Of a stretch of DNA of 64,000 nucleotides, positions 51,387 to 62,371 are shown piece by piece. Source of the stretch: Bailinhaonella thermotolerans. Its GTDB lineage: Bacteria; Actinomycetota; Actinomycetes; Streptosporangiales; Streptosporangiaceae. Each line of letters starts with the position of its first letter. The stretch's first letter is position 1. The notes below the pieces were generated by a model, which saw nothing but the letters and a program-made list of their open reading frames with translations, was not told the DNA's origin and ran no database searches. The DNA lies in the NCBI RefSeq assembly GCF_003594875.1, contig NZ_QZEY01000009.1:124001-188000 (forward strand), given 5' to 3'. Position numbers and translations under genes: made by a program.

Positions 51387-52793
51387 ATGAGTGCCACAGC
51401 GGCCGAGGGCGGTCTGCCCGCGGCGCCGTCTTCTGGTTCCAAAGCCCTGAACGTGCTGCAGCGGCTCGGCCGCTCGCTGATGCTCCCGATCGCGGTCCTG
51501 CCGGCCGCCGCCCTCCTGCTCCGCTTCGGCCAGCCCGACATGCTCGGCAGCAACGGCCCCGATCCGGGCGGCCTGGCCGACGTGGCCGGCTTCGGCTGGA
51601 CCGCCAACGTCGCCAAGGTCTTCGCGGCCGCGGGCGACGCGCTGTTCACCAACCTGCCGCTGCTGTTCGCGATCGGCGTGGCCATCGGCTTCGCCCGCAG
51701 GTCCGACGGCTCGACCGCGCTCGCGGCCCTCGTCGGCTACCTGGTCTTCGACTGGGTGAGCAAGACCATGTTCCAGGGCTCGTCGCTCAAGGACACCGTG
51801 ATCCTCAAGGTGCAGGACTCCGCCGCGCCCGGAGGGGCCAGAGAGGTCCTCAACCTCGGCATGCAGAACCCCAGCCGGGTGCTGGGGGGCATCCTCATCG
51901 GACTGATCGCCGCCGGGCTGTGGGCGCGGTACCACCGGATCAAGCTGCCCGCCTGGCTGGCTTTCTTCGGCGGCCGGCGGTTCGTGCCGATCGTCACCGC
52001 GTTCGCCGCGCTGCTGCTGGGCGTGCTGTTCGGGTTCATCTGGCCCGTCCTCGGCGGCTGGCTGAACAGCGCGGGCGAGGGCCTGGCCAGCGCCGGGGCC
52101 GTCGGCACCGGCGTCTACGGCGTGATCAACCGGCTGCTCATCCCGCTCGGCCTGCACCACTTCGTCAACTCGATCGTCTGGTTCACCGTGCCCGAGTGCC
52201 GGGTCGGCGACAAGACGGCCTCCGGCGACCTGAACTGCTACTTCCTGGGCGACCCGGACTCCGGCCAGTTCATGGCCGGGTTCTTCCCGATCATGATGTT
52301 CGCGCTGCCGGCGGCCGCGGTCGCGATGTGGCGGGCGGCTCCCCCCGGCCGCCGCAAGGTCATCGGCGGCATCATGTTCTCGGCGGCGCTGGCGTCCTTC
52401 GTCACCGGCGTCACCGAGCCGCTGGAGTTCGCGTTCATCTTCGTCGCCCCCGTGCTCTTCGTCGTCCACGCGATCCTGACCGGCGTCGCGATGGCCGTGA
52501 CCACGCTGATCGGGGGCCAGCTCGGCTTCGGCTTCTCCGCCGGCCTGATCGACATGCTGCTCAACGCCAACAAGAGCAACACCCAGAACCTGGTCGGCAT
52601 CCTGCTCATCGGCGTGATCTACGCCGTCGTGTACTACTTCGTGTTCAGCTTCCTCATCCGCAGGCTGAACATCATGACCCCGGGCCGCGAGCCCGAGCCC
52701 GACGTGGACGCCGGCGAGGCCACTCCCGCCACCGCGGGCGCGCGCGGGACCTCCGGCACCACCCCGCCCGCCGAGTCCTCCGGCCGGGCCTGA
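51387..52793 (+). CDS. nagE: PTS EIIC permease, N-acetylglucosamine type (first copy)
   Basis: 468 residues with about ten membrane helices and the EIIC-Glc/GlcNAc signatures GFARRSDGSTALAALVGYLVF, FFGGRRFVPI, GLHHFVNSIVW and GVTEPLEFAFIFVAP. No EIIB or EIIA domain is fused; the C-terminal 45 residues are a polar tail. It follows the DasR-like gene by 40 nt and is probably co-transcribed. It transports GlcNAc while EIIB-P phosphorylates it. Confidence 0.95.
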   Translation: MSATAAEGGLPAAPSSGSKALNVLQRLGRSLMLPIAVLPAAALLLRFGQPDMLGSNGPDPGGLADVAGFGWTANVAKVFAAAGDALFTNLPLLFAIGVAIGFARRSDGSTALAALVGYLVFDWVSKTMFQGSSLKDTVILKVQDSAAPGGAREVLNLGMQNPSRVLGGILIGLIAAGLWARYHRIKLPAWLAFFGGRRFVPIVTAFAALLLGVLFGFIWPVLGGWLNSAGEGLASAGAVGTGVYGVINRLLIPLGLHHFVNSIVWFTVPECRVGDKTASGDLNCYFLGDPDSGQFMAGFFPIMMFALPAAAVAMWRAAPPGRRKVIGGIMFSAALASFVTGVTEPLEFAFIFVAPVLFVVHAILTGVAMAVTTLIGGQLGFGFSAGLIDMLLNANKSNTQNLVGILLIGVIYAVVYYFVFSFLIRRLNIMTPGREPEPDVDAGEATPATAGARGTSGTTPPAESSGRA

Positions 52794-52810
52794 CCCGAGC
52801 ACCATCCGCC

Positions 52811-52848
52811 GAGAGCGGCGCGGGAACTCCCTCCCCCGCGCCGCTCTC
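52811..52848 (+). terminator. terminator after the first EIIC gene
   Basis: Perfect 14-bp stem GAGAGCGGCGCGGG and its complement around a 10-nt loop, 18 bp after the stop. It separates the two EIIC genes into at least partly independent units. Confidence 0.85.
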
Positions 52849-53065
52849 CCCTGTCCGCTCCCGCACGGCCCCGGGCCCGCCCCTCGGCCCTCGCCCTGCG
52901 TTCCCCCGGGCGGGTCGCCGTACGGCCGGGGGCCGGCCAGGGCCGTACCGGGGCGGATCGGGGATTGACGGCGATCACGGAGGGTAAGGCGGCGAGCACG
53001 GCTTGCCGTACGATAAGGAACGTCCCCCCGCGGAACAGGCGTGATAGACGTGAGGGGATGCCGCG

Positions 53066-54439
53066 ATGAGTAGTACCGCGGGAGCCGGGGCCGCGGGGCC
53101 GCCGCTGCCCAGGTCGGCCGTCATGGCCGTGCTCCAGCGCATCGGCCGGAGCCTGATGTTGCCGATCGCGGTGCTGCCCGCGGGCGGCCTGCTGCTGCGC
53201 TTCGGCCAGGACGACCTGCTCGGGCGCACCGACGCGGTGTGGCTCGACCGCATCGCCGAGGTGCTCGCGGCGGCGGGCGGCGCGATCTTCGACAACCTGC
53301 CGCTGCTGTTCGCCGTCGGCGTCGCGATCGGCTTCGCGCGCAAGGCCGACGGGTCCACCGCACTCGCCGCCGTGGTCGGCTACCTGGTGTTCCACGCCGT
53401 GAGCATGCGCATGTTCCAGCACTCCTCCTCGCTGCACGACTCGGTGGTGCAGAAGGTGGTGGACCCGGCCGCGCCCGGCGGGTACAAGGAAGTGCTCAAC
53501 CTGGGCATGCAGAACCCCACCCGGGTGCTCGGCGGCATCCTGATCGGCCTGGTCGCGGCCCTGCTGTGGCAGAAGTACTACCGGATCAAGCTTCCGTCGT
53601 GGCTGGCGTTCTTCGGCGGGCGCCGGTTCGTGCCGATCGTCACCGCCGTGACGGCGCTGCTGCTCGGCGTGCTGTTCGGCTTCGTCTGGCCGATCCTGGG
53701 CGGCTGGCTCGACTCCTTCGGCGACTGGCTGACCGACCACGGCACCGCCGGGACGGGCATCTACGGCGTGGTCAACCGCCTGCTGCTGCCCCTCGGCCTG
53801 CACCACATCGTCAACTCGATCGTCTGGTTCACGCTGCCGGACTGCCGCGTCGGCGACAAGACCGCGGCCGGCGACCTGAACTGCTACTTCCTGGGCGAGC
53901 AGGGGGCGGGCACGTTCATGGCCGGGTTCTTCCCCATCCTGATGTTCGCCCTGCCCGCCGCCGCGCTCGCGATGTGGCGGGCCGCGCCGCCGGAGCGCCG
54001 CCCGGCCGTCGGCGGCATCATGATCTCCGCCGCGCTGACCGCGTTCCTCACCGGGATCACCGAGCCGATCGAGTTCGCGTTCATCTTCGTCGCGCCGGTG
54101 CTGCTCGTCGTCCACGCGATCCTCACGGGCGCGGCCATGGCGATCGCGTCCGCGCTGGACTTCAAGCTGGGCTTCAACTTCTCCGCCGGGCTCGTGGACT
54201 ACGTCCTCAACTTCAGCAAGGACAACACGCACAACCCCTGGCTGGGCGTCATCCTCGGGCTGATCTTCGCGGCGATCTACTACGTGCTGTTCCTCGGCCT
54301 GATCAAGAAGATGAACATCATGACGCCCGGCCGCGAGCCGGTCACCGAGGACCTCGCGGTCGGCGAGGGCGCGCCGCCCAGCAGCCCGGCCGCCGCCGAG
54401 AAGGGCAGCCGGCGCCGCCGTCCCCCCGGCGACTCCTGA
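53066..54439 (+). CDS. PTS EIIC permease, N-acetylglucosamine type (second copy)
   Basis: 457 residues, closely related to the previous gene over its whole length (LQRIGRSLMLPIAVLPAGGLLLRFGQ, FFGGRRFVPIVTA, GLHHIVNSIVW, GITEPIEFAFIFVAP). It differs in the loop near residues 50-70 and in its basic C-terminal tail. A terminator lies between the copies, so it probably has its own promoter in 52850-53065. Either a duplicate with a different sugar preference or a backup. Confidence 0.94.
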   Translation: MSSTAGAGAAGPPLPRSAVMAVLQRIGRSLMLPIAVLPAGGLLLRFGQDDLLGRTDAVWLDRIAEVLAAAGGAIFDNLPLLFAVGVAIGFARKADGSTALAAVVGYLVFHAVSMRMFQHSSSLHDSVVQKVVDPAAPGGYKEVLNLGMQNPTRVLGGILIGLVAALLWQKYYRIKLPSWLAFFGGRRFVPIVTAVTALLLGVLFGFVWPILGGWLDSFGDWLTDHGTAGTGIYGVVNRLLLPLGLHHIVNSIVWFTLPDCRVGDKTAAGDLNCYFLGEQGAGTFMAGFFPILMFALPAAALAMWRAAPPERRPAVGGIMISAALTAFLTGITEPIEFAFIFVAPVLLVVHAILTGAAMAIASALDFKLGFNFSAGLVDYVLNFSKDNTHNPWLGVILGLIFAAIYYVLFLGLIKKMNIMTPGREPVTEDLAVGEGAPPSSPAAAEKGSRRRRPPGDS

Positions 54440-54457
54440 GCCCCGCGCATCTGGCGC

Positions 54458-54489
54458 CGCCGTACGGCGGGGCGCCCCGCCGTACGGCG
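54458..54489 (+). terminator. 32-bp perfect palindrome after the second EIIC gene
   Basis: Two 16-bp arms (CGCCGTACGGCGGGGC and its exact complement) abut with no spacer. It ends the transcript of the second EIIC gene and also contains two CCGTACGG words. Confidence 0.7.
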
Positions 54490-54734
54490 ATCGGGGCGTT
54501 GTGAACGACGTCTCCGGGGTTGAACTGCCGCCCGCGGGGTGCCCGTGAACGACCGTCTCCCGGATCCTGTGAACGGCGCGGCGGAGGTGACAGGAGAGGC
54601 GGGCGGGGTTAGCGGGCGCCCGTAACCCGGGGCGGCGGCCCGGCCGGAAGGGCCGCCGCCGGGGCCGCTGAGCGGCGATTTCGGGGGATATTCGCGGCGA
54701 ACGCGGGCGAACCCGCTGTGGACGACGGCGGCGG

Positions 54735-55298
54735 ATGTATTCGGCGGTCACCCGGCGGCCTCTATTAGGCGAAGACCATCCCCAGACGCTGGAGCGTGCG
54801 CCGATGCCCCGACCGACCCGCCCGCTGGACCTCCCCCGGCAGTTGCCACGACCGGTCTCGGAACCGCCCTACGACGACGAGTCCGCCCGCCGCCCCCTGC
54901 CCGCCTTCGACGGCGCGCTCGCCCTCGACCTCGGCGCCCGCGAGGCCGAGCCGTGCGCGGCCGAGCCCGCCGCCGACGACTGGTCCCATCCGCACAAGCG
55001 GGACCTGCGCCGCCTGGCCCAGGCGGTCGCCGAGGTCCTCACCGGCCGGCGCACCGCCGACTCCGTCTCGGCCCGGCTCACCGACCAGGCCCGCGCCGAA
55101 CTCGCCCGGGCCGGGGCCATGATCCCGGCCACCCGGCCCCCGCTGGTGGGCCAGCCCCGGATCTGCCTGCCCCGCCCCGGCGTCCTGGAGCTGTGCGTCC
55201 TCCTGTGGACCGGGCCGCGCAGGGCCAAGGCCCTGGCCCTGCGCCTGGAACGCCACGGCACCCAGTGGCTCTGCACCGACTTCGAGGCGTCGCCCTGA
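54735..55298 (+). CDS. Rv3235-like conserved protein (DUF6459 type)
   Basis: Up to 187 residues. After a Pro-rich N-terminus, residues about 85-185 form the Rv3235-type domain: KRDLRRLAQAVAEVLTGRRTADSVSARLTDQARAEL, a PRICLPRPGVLELCVLLW strand pair and ALALRLERHGTQWLCTDFE. Such genes lie near secA in actinobacteria, as here. The fold resembles small DUFs of unknown role. ATG 54735 is given; ATG 54804 may be the true start, since conservation seems to begin after it. Confidence 0.8.
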   Translation: MYSAVTRRPLLGEDHPQTLERAPMPRPTRPLDLPRQLPRPVSEPPYDDESARRPLPAFDGALALDLGAREAEPCAAEPAADDWSHPHKRDLRRLAQAVAEVLTGRRTADSVSARLTDQARAELARAGAMIPATRPPLVGQPRICLPRPGVLELCVLLWTGPRRAKALALRLERHGTQWLCTDFEASP

Positions 55299-55354
55299 CC
55301 CGCGCCGCCCCGTTGTCCCCCGCCGCGCACGCCGTACGGCACGCCGCCGGCCCG

Positions 55355-55436
55355 GCCGTACGGCACGCTCAGGCCGTACGGCGCGCTCAGGCCGTACGGC
55401 ACGCTCAGGCCGTACGGCGCGCTCACGCCGTACGGC
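55355..55436. repeat. tandem array, five units of exactly 18 bp with a palindromic core
   Basis: GCCGTACGGC starts at 55355, 55373, 55391, 55409 and 55427, joined by an RCGCTCAG-like spacer. A sixth palindrome stands off-register at 55331. There are no variable spacers, so it is not a CRISPR array. It lies between convergent genes. Confidence 0.8.
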
Positions 55437-55526
55437 ACGCGCGGGCGGTGCCGGCGCCGGGCGGGGGCGGGGAAAGCGGAACGCCCGGTCGGCGGGGCCG
55501 GCCGGGCGTTCCGGGAAGACGCGCGC

Positions 55527-58337
<2,811 letters not shown>

Positions 58338-58615
58338 TTGTCGTAGAGCTCCTCGCAGATCTTGCCAGCGGGCGCGGCCGCCGGCGCTAGGGCGCAATCC
58401 TCCCCGGAGCCATCGTAGGCGAGGTCGCACACTAGGGCAGCACGACGCCGCACCGGTCTTGAATCTGAACGATGCGCGCCCCCGGTCGGTTCCCCGCATC
58501 GTAGTGGCCCGGCGCGCTCATGGCTTGATCCCGGAGAGTCGGGGTAGCAAAAACGAGAACACAGGGCCTATGGGAAAACCACGGGGAAATCCGCGGGGAA
58601 ACGCTGGAGGCGATG

Positions 58616-58939
58616 ATGGCGGGCAAGGGGCACGGAGGACGTCCGATTTCCTGGATCTCGGTCGGCATCATCATGATCGGTTTCGCGGTCGGAGGCGTGG
58701 CGCTCTGTCTCGGGCCGAACTGGCTGGTCTTCTGGATCGGCGTGGGGATCTGCGCAGTGGGCGGGATCATCGCCCTGGCGACCGACATCTTCTCGGACGT
58801 GATCGTTGACGAGCCGCGGGTGCTGCCGGAGGAGTCGCACTCCTCGCCGCGCGGCAGTGAGGACCAGTCGCGGCGCGGCGAGCCGTCCGACGACCAGCGG
58901 TCGCTGCCGACGATCGGCGAGGGGCAGCCGAACCTGTGA
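58616..58939 (+). CDS. small two-helix membrane protein (DUF6704-like)
   Basis: 107 residues with two membrane helices (about residues 10-31 and 36-57) after GHGGRPISWISVGI, and a polar, acidic C-terminal tail. The HGxxPxxW start and the two-helix layout are conserved in an actinobacterial family I recall as DUF6704. The ATG at 58616 is preferred over 58613, since GGAGG lies 5 nt before it. Divergent from secA. Confidence 0.75.
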   Translation: MAGKGHGGRPISWISVGIIMIGFAVGGVALCLGPNWLVFWIGVGICAVGGIIALATDIFSDVIVDEPRVLPEESHSSPRGSEDQSRRGEPSDDQRSLPTIGEGQPNL

Positions 58940-58980
58940 CACCTGCGTAGGCTTTTGGCCGGTGACGGGGACTAGCATCG

Positions 58981-60189
58981 GTGAACGTGAACCCCGTCAC
59001 CGAACTCTCCGCCGACGACGCCCGCCGGCTCATCCTCCGCGCTCAGGGATTCCTGGGCGCGGACTCCCGGCGCGGCGGTGTGCCCGCGCTGCTCCCCCGG
59101 CTGCGGGCCGTGCAACTCGACACGATCTCGGTTCTCGCCCGGTCCCACGAGCTCGTGGCCTACGCCCGGCTCGGCGCGGTCCCGCGAGCCGCCGTCGAAC
59201 ACGCGTACTGGGACGAACCGGCCAGGGCGTTCGAGTACTGGGCGCACGCCGCCTGCATCCTGCCGGTCGAGGACTGGCCTTACTACTCCTTCCGCCGGCG
59301 GGCGTTCAAGGCGAGCAAGCGCCGCTGGCACCGCGTCCCGGAGACCGTGGACGCCGTGCTGGACAAGGTCCGCGCCGACGGGCCGCTGACCACCGGCGAC
59401 CTGGGCGGGGCCAAGGCCGGCGGCGAGTGGTGGGACTGGTCGGACAGCAAGATCGCGATCGAGTGGCTGCTCGACATCGGCGAGGTCGTCTGCACCCGCC
59501 GGGTGGGCTGGCGCCGCGTCTACGACCTGGCCGAGCGCGCGCTGCCGGCGGACGTCCGCGAGGCCGAGCCCTCCGACGAGGAGTGCGTGAGGTATCTGAC
59601 GCGCCGCGCCGGGCAGGCCCTCGGGGTCGCCACGCGCGCCGACCTCGTCGACTTCGTACGGCTGCGCAAGGAGCACGCCGTGATGCTCGACGCCGCCCTG
59701 GCCGACGGGTCCGCCGGCCTCATGCCCGTCCGGGTCGAGGGCTGGGGATCCCGCGCCGGCCACGGGCCGAACGCCTGGGCCGACCCGGAGGCGCTGGCCA
59801 CCGAGCCGCGCGGTCGGGTGCGCACGACGCTGCTGTCGCCGTTCGACAGCCTGATCTGGGAGCGGAAGCGCACCGAGCGGCTGTTCGGCCTGTCGCACCG
59901 GCTGGAGGCGTACGTCCCGGCGCCCAAGCGGGTGCACGGCTACTTCGCGATGCCGGTCCTCGCCGGGGGGCGGCTCGTCGCGCGTGTGGACCCCGCGCGT
60001 GAGGGGCGCACCCTGGTCGCCAAGCGCGTCACCTTCGAGTCGGCGGCGCGGGCCGCGGTCGAGTCCACCGCCCGGGCGCTCTGGGAGGCCGCGTCCTGGG
60101 TCTCCTGCGACGACGTCCGCGTCGAGGTCACCAACCCGCCGGACCTGGCCGACTCCCTGCGCGCCGCCCTGGCCGCCACGACCCCCTGA
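58981..60189 (+). CDS. YcaQ/AlkX-family winged-helix DNA glycosylase
   Basis: 402 residues of the DUF1006 family: tandem winged-helix modules with the catalytic QxD motif in RAVQLDTISV, then RSHELVAYARLG, AFEYWAHAACILP and the C-terminal PKRVHGYFAMPVL. E. coli YcaQ unhooks interstrand crosslinks. In actinobacteria relatives give self-resistance to alkylating natural products. A TAGCAT -10-like box at 58973-58978 would start a leaderless mRNA near the second GTG (58987), an alternative start. Confidence 0.9.
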   Translation: MNVNPVTELSADDARRLILRAQGFLGADSRRGGVPALLPRLRAVQLDTISVLARSHELVAYARLGAVPRAAVEHAYWDEPARAFEYWAHAACILPVEDWPYYSFRRRAFKASKRRWHRVPETVDAVLDKVRADGPLTTGDLGGAKAGGEWWDWSDSKIAIEWLLDIGEVVCTRRVGWRRVYDLAERALPADVREAEPSDEECVRYLTRRAGQALGVATRADLVDFVRLRKEHAVMLDAALADGSAGLMPVRVEGWGSRAGHGPNAWADPEALATEPRGRVRTTLLSPFDSLIWERKRTERLFGLSHRLEAYVPAPKRVHGYFAMPVLAGGRLVARVDPAREGRTLVAKRVTFESAARAAVESTARALWEAASWVSCDDVRVEVTNPPDLADSLRAALAATTP

Positions 60190-60280
60190 CCCGCGCCGTC
60201 CGGGCCGCCGCGGCCCCTGGGCAGCGGCGCTCAGGCCGTACGGCTCCCGCGCCCGCCTCGGCCGGGAGCCGTGCGCACGG

Positions 60281-60997
60281 TCAGGTGATCTCCAGGAGAC
60301 GCTCTCTCACGGCGTAGACGACCGCCTCCATCCGGGAGTGGAGCTGGAGCTTCTCCAGGATGTTGCGGACGTGGTTCTTGACGGTGTTCTCGGAGATGAA
60401 CAGCTCCTTGGCGATGTCGCGGTTGTTCATGCCGCGGGCGACCAGGCGGAGCACCTCCATCTCGCGCTCGGTGAGGCGGGGCGCCGGCACCTGGTGCGGG
60501 CGCTCCTCCTCCTTCTTGGCCATGGTCGCGAACTCGTTGATGAGCTTGGCGGCCATGGACGGGTTGATCAGGGACTGCCCGCCGTGCACCGCGCGCACCG
60601 CGTCGGGGACCTCGTCGATCGAGACGTCCTTGAGCAGGTAGCCGGTGGCCCCCGCCTTGATCGCCTCGAAGAGGTCCTCCTCCTCGTCGCTGATGGTCAG
60701 CATGACGATGCGGGCGCTGGGCACGGCGGACTTGATCCCCCGGCAGGCCTCGATGCCGCCGCGGCGCGGCATGCGGATGTCCATGAGCACGACGTCGGGG
60801 AGCAGGTCCCCCGCGCGCTCCACCGCCTCCTGCCCGTCGCCGGCCTCGCCGACGACCTCGATGTCGTCCTCCGCGCTGAGGACCATCTCCAGGCCCCGCC
60901 GGAACAGGGCGTGGTCGTCCACGATCTGCACACGGATGGGGTCGGTGCGCCGCTCGACGCGATTCACCTCGGGCTTCACCTCTGAACTGCCGCTCAC
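60281..60997 (-). CDS. NarL/FixJ-family response regulator
   Basis: 238 residues. Receiver domain at about 21-140 with phosphoacceptor Asp73 (VVLMDIRMP), acidic pair near 27-28 and Lys in GYLLKDVS; a linker, then a LuxR HTH at about 170-232 ([39 protein letters not shown]). No sensor kinase is adjacent, so it is orphan here. Similar regulators lie between secA and hpf in Streptomyces. Confidence 0.94.
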   Translation of the reverse strand: MSGSSEVKPEVNRVERRTDPIRVQIVDDHALFRRGLEMVLSAEDDIEVVGEAGDGQEAVERAGDLLPDVVLMDIRMPRRGGIEACRGIKSAVPSARIVMLTISDEEEDLFEAIKAGATGYLLKDVSIDEVPDAVRAVHGGQSLINPSMAAKLINEFATMAKKEEERPHQVPAPRLTEREMEVLRLVARGMNNRDIAKELFISENTVKNHVRNILEKLQLHSRMEAVVYAVRERLLEIT

Positions 60998-61178
60998 GGG
61001 ACCTCCTCCGTCGGCCGCGCCAGCGCGACGCCACGGTGTTCACCGGCATGCGGGAGGCACCGGGATGCCGGACGGCTCGCGCTCACGCAAGTCCTCCTCG
61101 GGGGCCGGGCCTTGGAACCGCAATCATTTCACGGTTCGGGGGCGAAAAGTGATCATGAACGGGCGGCGCACCGGTTTG

Positions 61179-61844
61179 TCACTGTTCGATCAGACGGATG
61201 ACGCCGTAGTCGTAACCGACCCGGCGGTATACCACGCTGGGGTACCCGCTCTCCTTGTCCCTGAACAGGTAGAAGTCGTGGCCGACGAGCTCCATCTCCA
61301 GGAGCGCCTGGTCGATGGTCATCGGATCGGCCCGGTGGGACTTCTCGCGCACGACGAGCGGGCCGTCGCCGTCCATCTGGATCGGCACGATCGGCTCGCC
61401 GTCGTCGGCGGCCCGCGGGGCGGGTTCGTAGCGGGCGGTGTCGTCGCCCGCGTCGGCGGGCCGGGGCACGGGATCGCCGTCCGGCGAGTCGATCAGCGTC
61501 GCGGTCAGCGCGGAGACCGACATGGGCGCGTGGCTGCCGTGATGGACCTTTCTCCGGTCGCTCATGCGGCGCAGCCGGGAGTCCAGCTTGCCGAGCGCGA
61601 GGTCCAGCGCGCCGAATCTGTCGTCGGCCGCGGCCTCGGCCCGGATCACCGGGCCCCGGGAGTGGATGGTCAGCTCCACGCGTTCGCGCTTGTCGGCCAT
61701 CCGCGGGTTGCGTTCCTGGGAGACCTCGACGTCAACCCGGATGACCTTGTGAGCGAGGCGCTCGATCTTGGCCAGCTTGGTGGCGACGTGATCCCGGAAT
61801 CGGTCACTCACTCCCGTGTGCCGACCCCTGACGATGATGTCCAC
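61179..61844 (-). CDS. hpf: ribosome hibernation promoting factor, long form
   Basis: 221 residues. The N-terminal S30AE domain (about 1-100: VDIIVRGRHTGVSDRFRDHV, ERNPRMADKRERVELTI) is followed by a linker and a C-terminal dimerisation domain (about 165-221: MTIDQALLEMELVGHDFYLFRD and YRRVGYDYGVIRL). The long form makes 100S ribosome dimers in stationary phase. The GTG at 61844 follows AAGGAGGGGG by 9 nt. It sits in the standard secA-hpf-comF-lpqB order. Confidence 0.95.
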   Translation of the reverse strand: MDIIVRGRHTGVSDRFRDHVATKLAKIERLAHKVIRVDVEVSQERNPRMADKRERVELTIHSRGPVIRAEAAADDRFGALDLALGKLDSRLRRMSDRRKVHHGSHAPMSVSALTATLIDSPDGDPVPRPADAGDDTARYEPAPRAADDGEPIVPIQMDGDGPLVVREKSHRADPMTIDQALLEMELVGHDFYLFRDKESGYPSVVYRRVGYDYGVIRLIEQ

Positions 61845-62371
61845 GCACGACCCCCTCCTTAGAGCGACTGTCGGTATGGGGCACCCACCTGGCCGACCTG
61901 GTCTTCGTCCCCACATTCGCCTGCTGAGGGTCTCGCAGCGCTAGTGCCACTACTCCCCTTCTCCCCTGACGGAGGACATCTGGACCTCCGGGGGGGCAGG
62001 TCTTACCCCTAAGCCGCACCGTGATCGGTCGACGAAAAGTCGCCTTACGTGGGCCGTTTCGCCTGCGGCTGGCATCGGCTAGCCGAGCCGGGTGCCCCGG
62101 CTCGGCGCAACCACGGACCCAGGTGGGTGCCATGTCCCGAACGCTAGCTCCATCCGGGCCGAATGTCAGCCGGGGTGGAACAACAGCGATCACTCTCTGT
62201 GAATCCGGGAGCGGGTCCGGGGCCGGCGGCAGGGGTCGCGCGAACCCGTGGCCGCCCGCCCCCGCAGGGTCTTCCACGATTGCTGACCAGCACTACCAGT
62301 GGTCTCGGTCAGCAACATGTGGCCACTCGGACACCATCCGATTTTTCCCATATCTTTACTCTCTGTAGAAA
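61845..62371. other. intergenic region between comF and hpf with dyads
   Basis: No gene supported. A 9-bp inverted repeat TTGCTGACC / GGTCAGCAA lies at 62280-62315, an AT-rich patch (Ts and As) at 62338-62375, and a GCCGAGCCGG / CCGGCTCGGC hairpin near 62078-62103. The hpf promoter is probably here; I could not match a known riboswitch. Confidence 0.5.
62280..62315. promoter_or_regulatory. 9-bp inverted repeat downstream of comF
   Basis: TTGCTGACC and GGTCAGCAA are perfect complements separated by 18 nt. It is either a terminator stem for comF or an operator for hpf. Confidence 0.35.

Noticed and set aside
54869-55438. Minus-strand frame encoding a PYGLSV-like peptide repeat
   Set aside because: The peptide repeat only mirrors the 18-bp DNA array, and the rest is antisense to the Rv3235-like gene.
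55331-55440. CRISPR-like array
   Set aside because: Units are 18 bp with no unique spacers and no cas genes; it is a simple tandem repeat.
61845-62371. c-di-AMP (ydaO) or other riboswitch upstream of hpf
   Set aside because: I could not find the conserved core sequences of known classes; only generic hairpins are visible.
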